The notes beneath the pieces were generated by a model. It saw nothing but the letters and a program-made list of their open reading frames with translations, had not been told where the DNA came from and did not search any database. A stretch of DNA of 64,000 nucleotides from assembly GCA_036925085.1 (NCBI GenBank), contig JAUPFP010000001.1:17565342-17629341 (forward strand). The letters run 5' to 3'. The stretch's first letter is position 1. The number at the start of each line of letters is the position of its first letter. A program made the translations under genes and the position numbers. Source of the DNA: Brachycybe producta (Eukaryota > Arthropoda > Diplopoda > Playtdesmida > Andrognathidae). Shown here piece after piece: positions 46,901 to 55,900 of this stretch.

Positions 46901-49900
46901 ATAAGGAACAAATGACGCACATGCGCACACCAGAGAAAATGAAAATCTCATTTTCTTTTTCAAATATAAAAAGGGGAGGGGATAATAGTAGCAAAATTAA
47001 ACTACATTTTATCACAGGCAATTGTGCCCACAATTAGAATTTTTTTTGCTCAGCCCTTTTATGAACGTCATCAATTTCTAATTGGGTTTGTTACTTGGTC
47101 TGACGTCATAAAAGGGCAGAGGAAAAGAAATTTTAATGCTGCGCACAATTGCCTGTGAATTTTGCTCCCGTCATTTATGACGGGTTTGTGAGCTTTTGAA
47201 GTCAACCTTATATTTTTACCCAACTTATGATTTCTATAGCTTGTTTCTTCTCTGTATCGCACGGTGCCCGCACGGAGAAGATTCAAGCTACAGAAAGAGT
47301 TGGATGGAGTTGGATTACGCGCATCCTCCTGCATGGGGGTGAAATCGATGCAGAAGGATGGTGGCCATCCTTCTCTCAGTCGATGCTGATATGCATCTTC
47401 TCTTGTGGCGATTACCATTCTTGAAGATGCTGTAGCTGCTTCAGGATTGTATGTCTCCTGCCTTATGGTGTCTCCAGCCTCTGTAGAGAAGCTATTAGTC
47501 ACCAAACATAAAGACAATGCAGATTTCCATTACAAACTATTCATTCTTGTACGGAAACACTCAAGTTTACAAGAATGAATTGGTTATCAAAGGTGCATCC
47601 TCATGCCCATGATGTGGTACGGAATAATCAACGTAATACAAATTAGAGCAAAGACAAGGACAAGGAACCTGTGTACACCTACAAGGTGTAACCAGGTCCA
47701 AGTGACCATGGTCCTAGAAGTATAAATCTGCCATCAGAATATTAATTAGGAGAGGAGGAAGTGGACAAGCAGGGCTTGTTTCCCCCAGGCTATGGTAATG
47801 GCGGGAACGGGAGTTGCTGGGTGTTACATACCCCCAACCTTGCTTGGAGTACGTCCTCATACTCCAGCCAAGGGTGGAGGAAGGCTTAAGTTACGCAAGC
47901 AGGGGAGACACGTGTGAATGAGCACGCACCTTGTAAAGAGGTATGTTTAAGAGGGCACTAGTACAAAAGTGCCAGTGTCCTCCAACGTATAAAAAGGCTG
48001 AAAACGAAAAACATAATTGATATAACAATTAAAATTAAAAGTTCGCCGGGTGGCGAACACCTATTAAAATGTAATACCTTTCGAAAAACAGAAAATTACT
48101 GGTATACATAAGGCATTTATAACATGTTTTAATTTTTTATAAATTCTTTCAATGTCACCACCCGGACGGGTGGTGGCCCCATGAGTACATGTGGCTGGTG
48201 AAGCTATCCCTGCTGTGGAGGGTGGGGAAGGTCTTTGCTCCATGAATCCTTGGAGACTGGACTCATCGGTGAGAGGCGGCAGCAGAGAGCCACTGACCCT
48301 GGTCGTCCGGCAGATCCCGGTGGAAGATGTTGTGGATGTCCCGGTCTCCGATGATCTTCCTAGAGGATCGCTTGTTGTGTAGGATGGCCCAGGCAGTGTC
48401 CCACAGAACGGCGATCCTGCAGCGGGGATCCGGTTCGGGGATGTGAAGACGACCAGTGCAGAAGGTCTTTCCATCCGGGAGCCTGAAGGGCGGACGTGGC
48501 TGCATCGACGTTGTCCCCAACGAAGCTCTGGGTTTCGGCGATCCTCTGGTTTGGGAACACGCTCATGATGAGTATGCTCGCCTGGCGGGAGAGCCCCACG
48601 ATATATCGCTCCCGTGGTGGAAGGTCCAGTCGAGGGAACACTTCCTCCAGGTCGAAGTGTCCCACGTAGAGGGTGTTGGCAGAGCGTACTTTGCACTGCC
48701 AAGTGACCCACCGGTTGCTAAGGAGTCACTCACCGGAAGTGGCCATATGGAATGGACAATCCAGTGGTAACTGCCCCACAGTAGTCCCAGCATGGGGTAT
48801 GGGCGGTGCAGCTGGTCGTGCTGGCTCTGAAACTGCAGTGGGTGCAGGCCCTTTCTCACTTGATGTATCCACGTTAGGCCTAGCATGGCGCAAGGCGGAC
48901 CGGGCCATATCGCGGGCTCGCTGACGTTGTCGCTTCGAGGCCGATCCCTTGCTCAGGGCCTCTGCTGGTTTTGCACTTTCTTGGGGAAGACCCAGTGCTT
49001 CCCTTGGATTGCCTCCCTCCTGCATTACATCTTGCAGAAGGTCTCTAATGGCCTTCTGCTTCCTCAAGAAGGCTGCACAATCGGCGGAGGGTGGAGGTGT
49101 TGGAGACATGTGTGAAGACCTCCCAGGAGGGTGGCCCGGAGGTGGCAGAGGAGAGTGGCACGGGGCCACATTCATTGGGTCCGATACATGCGGCAATGGT
49201 CACGGTCCAGTTGGACATGCAGGTCCTGTTGGGGTGCCATAGCCCTTCATTTGAAGTCGTCACGTGGCAGAGGGCCACGTTGGAAGGAGCCCGGTTGCTC
49301 CTGTTGACTTGCGTCGGGTCGGCATTGGGGTTGCGAGTCATGAGGTGGAGAGAGGCATATCTGGGTGGTTGATGCACTGTCGAAATTCACAAACACCCAA
49401 GAATTCGATGAATTGCACAAGGTATAACACACAAACTTGCAAAAATAAAAACTTTAGAAACTTCAAGAACTTAAGGAAAATTTGAAGAATTCGAAAAATG
49501 AAGAGGGCGATGGTTATTGCTCTTTAAGAAAATGAACAAGTGAAGTGATTGACCATGTTTTGGTCCTACTTTTATATGTATTATTTTTCAAAATTTGGGA
49601 GTTAGAAGGACCAGCCCTTTTTGGAATGGGACACCTTGCTCTAATTGGTTTTTTCGTATTTTTTATTGTGGGTGGGGTTGTCCCACTAATATTAAATGTC
49701 GAGAGGTGCCGATCCAATTCTTATTAGGCAGGTCCCCGTTTATTATTTTAAACAAACAAAAGAGTCCTGAGGGAGACGGGCCGTTATTTTCTTTCACACC
49801 GAGGTGTGAAGTTGCCCATTAACTCTTCCTCTTTTTAATGTCTTTTTTTTAGTAAGACAAATAAACACTGTTCAATAAGGTCACCAGTGTACCTCATTGT

Positions 49901-52900
49901 TTGTTATGATTTTCGGAGGGGTTGATTTCCCAAGAACTTTATTGCTTAATTGAAGGTGGCAGGTTCCGAATCTTTTAATTTTTTAATTGATCCTTCCTAG
50001 TTTTCAGTTTTTTTTTTTCATTTTTCTGTTTCTACTATTTTCTCTTGTGCGTTTTCCTTTGAAGTCTATGAGGTGTGCATCGATTCAGCCCCAGACATAG
50101 TATTCTCTTTGAAGTTTATTTCTCTATATTAACTGTCGGGGTCACTGACGTTCATCCATGATAAGGGGACATGGTGTATATATTTTTGCATGTCCCTTTT
50201 ATGGTACTTTATTTTTTGGACGTCCATGACTCATTATGATGTTGTCTCAGGTGCACCACGTTGTTGACAGTTATTTCGAAGGCCACGTGGTCCCGGTGTA
50301 GTTATTGCAGTGGTTGTCAATATGGCGGCCATGATGAAAGTTTAAAGTTCCAAAAAAATTAAAGTTGTGAGAATTTTGGTTGAGTTTAGGTGATATTTGA
50401 GAGTGTTTAGTAGAGTTGTTGTTGATGTGAAAGTTATTACTTCATTGAGGGTTCCTTTTACCCGCTCCCAGGGTGGCTGATTTTTTTGATTTTTTTTAAA
50501 AAATCAAATAAATCGATTTTTTTTATTTAAATCAGATTTTTTTTTACTTTTTTCATTTATATTATATATTAATTTTTTTTATGATGAATGTCTGCAAAAA
50601 TGATTAATAACATTGTTAAGTTGTTAGTAAAATAATTGCAAAATAAGAACTGAAACATAAACATGAGCTTTGCAGCCTTTTCAGTTCCCAGAGCAAATCA
50701 GTGTATCAGAGGTAAACTGTGTTAAGTCACTTTTTTTAAAAAAACACAATTTTTTACTTCTTCATACGATATAAAATTTGTGTTTTTAAACAGATTGTCA
50801 AGTTTTATCAGTGGTGAACAGTGTTAAGTCCACAGCTTTACACAATCGGTTGCTAGATGGCTTTATACCATGTTAAGTCCTATTCCTTCAATGAAGAGGA
50901 AAACTTTCAAGTGACTTCATGTAAAATATAGGTTTGGTGACTTAACACAGTTTACCTCTGAGGCTCTTAAATAGATTACTATTGCTATTTATATCAGTGT
51001 GTCCCTATAATGATTTCCACCAGTCATTTGGGGATACTTCCTCAAGCATATCTTCCCAAAAATAAGGCATTAACAAAAGGACTACCACCCGACTTTATTT
51101 TTATAAACATAAAGAAAAATGCTGGGAACTGTTTTCTTTTTATTGTATAATTTTAATGTTTAAATAAATATGAATATTTTTTTTTAAAAAATCATTTGAT
51201 TTATTTAAAAAATCAATTGATTTAAATCACGATTTAAATCAATGTGATTTAAATCACTGCCACCCTGCCCCTGCCCCACCTCTTGACAACTGTCCTCAGT
51301 TCTATCAAATTCATCCTGTTTTTCTATTGTTGATATTTGATGATTTATAGTGTTTATATCTATGGCTTTAGATAAAACACTAATGGATTATTGTTTATTC
51401 GTCGTGTTCGGTGTCTTGCTAGCGTTGGTGACCAACCGCAAATCGACGTCACTTCCGGAGCAGAGGTTTTAGACCACCCCAGAGGCACTGGTAGTTTTAT
51501 AAGGAGCCTCTAAAGAAGTCTCTCCCAGAGCCCATTCAATGTGTGCTTCGATGCATTTCTGTCGGAGCGTGGACTCGAAGAGGTCGTCCTCTAAGTATAC
51601 TTTGTTGGTATCCATGGACACAGCTAGGTGAAGGGCTCAGCCTAAGATAGCCTCGGGCTGGCCAGCAATCACAAGCAGATGCCCTCGCACAGTGTGGGTG
51701 CCAAGTTGAACCACCGTGGCGAGTCGTCCCTCCACGGTGATCTTCATGCCTCCCACACTCTGAACATCAGGTGGGATGAGCACAGGCTCAATTTCGAACT
51801 TGTTCTTGTGCAAGTGCAGCTGAGATGATGCTGGCTATAGCTCCGGTGTCCGCAAGCATATGTGTGACTTTTCCATTGATTGTGATGGCGATGCACTGGT
51901 TTCTGTTGCTAGCATCGTAGTCTCCGACTTTCAGAGGTGTGCAGCTGTCTAACAGCTGGTGGTATACCATCTCTTTTCGTCGGTGGTTGGGTGCCTGGAG
52001 CCATGACGGCTACCGTTCTGTTTTCACGGCACCCTTCGACTTCTACGGATGTTGTAAGGACATCGAGTGTGTCCTGCCAAGTGATCAGCTCGGCCGAGGT
52101 CCATGCTCGCATGGAGGCTCGGTCGATCACATGAATCGGTACATTCTCGGGATCGTCAGAACTGTCTGTCGGATTTTTCAGGTGGTGGTGCCTTGGCAGT
52201 TGAACCTGGAGCTGGAAGAGGGATCTGATAGATTTGTCCCTCTAGTCGGATTAATGCGAACTCAGCTCCGTTCTCAGTAATTACGTCCGCTTGAGGCACC
52301 TCTTCGGTGTCGTAGTCAGTGTTCGGTTCTCCAAACTGCTTAATGGTGAACTTTTTCTTCGGCTGGCGGCACTCACGGAGGAAATGCCCCAACTTCCCAC
52401 AGTTATAACAGCGATGAAAGGATACAAGTCCAAGATGGCTGGGCTTTTATAAGAAGAGTGAGAAGAAAGCTGAATTGCCCCAAAGTGTAGTGGATTTTGG
52501 TGTGGTGACCACATGTTCCAGAATCTAATTTATTGAGCAGAACAAATCAGTGCAGAAATGGAGGATTGTTTAGAAAGAAAAGTTTTTTCTAAACGAGAAG
52601 AGATTTTCAGATGAGTGAATTTAGTGATCCTCACTGGTGGATGGCTCTGGATGAAAAGGGCAGTCAGTGGCAGTGAAGAACTATGTTGAGTGAAGAGAAG
52701 AGGTCCGTTGCTTGGAAAATTAAAAGGGAAGAGTGAAGATAATAGGCACATTTAAAAGACATTTTTAAAGGCCTATTAATAGGTGGAAAGACAAGTTGCA
52801 GAGATTTGTTTGCTTACCTTACAATGATACGGAGTTTCGGCTACGCGAACTTTTCTTGGAGATTAAAAAGAACTTGTTTGAAGTGTTGCCCACATACCAA

Positions 52901-55900
52901 CTAATGATACGGAGGAATGTCAAGTGGGTTTCACCTCGAAATGGAAGTTAGAGTTAAGAAAACAGGATGACGATGAAATATAAAACATAGAATACAAAAA
53001 CATGGACGGAAACACGTGTGTCCACAACAGTTGCCTCCGTGTTCCCCCGAGTGCTAAGTGGATGGCAGACAAAACTTCTTTATCCACGTGTCTCTCTGGA
53101 CAGGACACAGAATCGCGCGGTCGACCTGTGATGTGTGTATTCACAGTCTTTCAACACGCGGTTCCACAGATTCGGCGCCATGCGGTCGGCCATTGATGTG
53201 ATCGCTGGCCTCTTTCATAAAAGGACCGACGAAAGATCGTGAGGCACAGTCACAAAACTTTGGACAAAGGACGGCTTCTGTAGACAGGTCGGAGAAGGCA
53301 ATTGGAGGCATACCCGGCGCCTCCACCAAATGTGAGCTTATGACGTTGACCTTATATTTTTACCCAACTTATTACCTATATTATTTATCTATATAGGGAA
53401 GTATCCACGTGGAGGGTGGGGGTTCTGGTGGAAGTTCACCGTCCATCACTGTCCTGTATCCGTGGTGTTGGCCAGTACTTCGCGTGTGGTTCCACGGTAG
53501 GATCCAACGGGGATCTATTGTGGGTTCCTCGACCTGTCGGTAGAAAGTCACCGTCGATCCTCCGGGAACGCGACTCGACCGGCATCACCCAGGGACCGGA
53601 CGTTACAAGAGGGCAGTCCGTGCTTTGACCTTGGCCCCAAGGGAGTCAGGAAGAGGTAAGATGGGGCAGTTTGTTGTGGCGGACCCAAGTCGGGTTGTTA
53701 CAATTGGTGGAGGTGCCGGGTAGCACCACCGCAGCCGCTCTTGACGGTCGAAAGACCGTGGAAACTGTTTGACACTGCCGGGCGTGGACTTTGTCCATGG
53801 TACAGTGGTGGAAAAGTTTTTTACCATAAGGTTGACCGGTAGATTGGTAGTAAACCGTGGGGCACAGACAATTGTCCGTGGGACTACGGTTGAAACCAGT
53901 CTACAGCCAAGTTTACCAGTAGTATACCGTAGGGCATGGACTGTTGTCCGTGAAACTATGGTAGAAACCGGTTTATGGTCGGGGTTTACTGTCGGTAGAC
54001 CCGAGTTGTGAGTATGCCTGTAGGGCGTGGACATTTGTCCACAGAACTACGGTGGAAAACGGCGTAGGCCGTAGTAGTCCGGTAAAGGACCCTGGGACAC
54101 GGACAGATTGTCCGTGATACCGCAGTGGTTACCGGGGAAAGGCCTAGGTTATCCGCTATTAGAATGGTGGGCACGGTGGTTGACCGTGCAGGACCGTTCG
54201 AAAGCGGGATAATGGTGATTTTTCTGTTAGTATACCGGTAGCACGGTGGTTTACCGTGCGCGACCGGTAGAACACAGTAAAAAGGCATTTTTACCGTAAG
54301 TAGATGGTGGATTGCGGACTTTTGTCCGTATATCACCGGGCAAAAACGATAAAAAATGATTCCAACCGTGAATCTAACCGTGGGACACAGACTTTTGTCC
54401 GTGAAACCGTGGTTATTTATGGTTCTACTGCTGATTGGCGGTGTTTTACGGACTTTTGTTTGTAAATTCACCGGATTTCACCGGTAGAGTCCCACATTGC
54501 AATTAGTGGCCATTTCTGCCTGTGTTCACACGGACGAAATCGGTCTTGACTTCGTTTCTCCGATGATTTGTTAGGGAAGCGGTGCAATGGAGGGATTGGA
54601 GTTGCGTTTCCGTGCCATCGGCCGGAGGGGCAGCAACCGGGTTTGGTTGCTGTCGGCGGGAAAGCACACGGTGGTTCCGGAGAGGAAAATGCCATAGGAA
54701 GTGTCCCTACAGACCGACCTCAGTACGGAGACTTTGTAACTGTGCAATCGCACTGTGGAGGCATTGTCTCCGACGGAGCACCGTTGGACGTTGGAAGGGG
54801 TTGCACGGACCACAAGTGGGACATGCATGCGGCCAATGGCCGACCTGTTAACCTCCACTGCATCTGGTCCGGTTGGACGTGGAGGTGGTCTCTTACTTGA
54901 AGAGACAGTGGAGTCCCAGTTGGGTTCGGCATCATTGTTGGCATCGATGTCCGAAGAGCAACTTCGGTCGGTTGCCTGTGGGATTGACCATCTGCGGTTG
55001 CAGGGTCAACTTCCCATGGAAGGGCAACTGTGGTTCGCACCATTGCCCGTGCACTCGGGTGGATACCTCCAGGAGGAACTTGGACCGCTCCTGCGGGAGT
55101 TGGTCAGGGAGTTCCTCCGGCCGTTAAGCAACCGAGGGTCCACTTGGTGGTACCCGTGGATGCTGAGACTTATGCTGAAACTTCGGGGAACTGGAGCAGG
55201 GCACCACGGCGGGTTAGTACCATGCCATGGATGCATGCTCCGGCCATCTCGTCGGAGATCCAGGCGTTTGGGTTCTTTCACCCAGTTCATTCATTCATCC
55301 GGTTTGATGGACGAGAGGACATGACGCCTTTTCTCCGGCAGTTTGAAGCCGAGGCTTGGGCTCAGCGCTGGACGGACGAGGCCAGGTGCAGCTTCTTTAC
55401 TTACCTGCTCGACAGCTGAAGGTTAAAGAATACTACGCCAGTTTGGTGGAGTTTCAGCCGGACCTGACGTGGCCAGAGCTAAAGAAGGCCATGTTCTAGT
55501 GTTTCGGGACCAAGAATCAGTCTCAGGCCTGTTTCGATCAGTTCGAAACAATGGTACAGGGGCCGACTGAGTCGCTCCAGGTGATCTAGTGGCGCTTTAC
55601 TGAGCTAGCAGAATGAGTTCCTCCTCATGAATATGAGTTGTGTAGACTCCTCCGATTTAAGCCAGGGCTCTCCAACCCGTTGGCAAGGGACGACGCCTTG
55701 GAGCCAGTCCTCCGTATTCAGAAGGAGAGGTCTTTCTGAATAACCGACTTGGTCTGTGGCAGGACCAGCCGGGAATGGAGGGGTTCCAATACCTTGGTTA
55801 TTACCATTTGGGAGAGACTCCCGGTACCAAGGGCGCCGTTGTTGCCATCATTTAGCATGCAATATGTACTTGCTGTTGGTGGTAGACTTTCCGGTGTTGT

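Noticed and set aside
47071-47517. 148-codon minus-strand ORF
   Set aside because: It lies across the 3' LTR and adjoining repeat, and other copies of the LTR break the frame; read-through of repeat DNA.
53311-53328. Identity of the primer tRNA for TGGTGGAGGCGCCGGG
   Set aside because: I could not match it with confidence to a specific tRNA 3' end, so only a PBS-like site is claimed.
54755-55324. 189-codon plus-strand ORF in the nested LTR element
   Set aside because: The gag pattern lies in a different frame at its 3' part. Only its middle may be gag N-terminal, so I did not list it as a gene.
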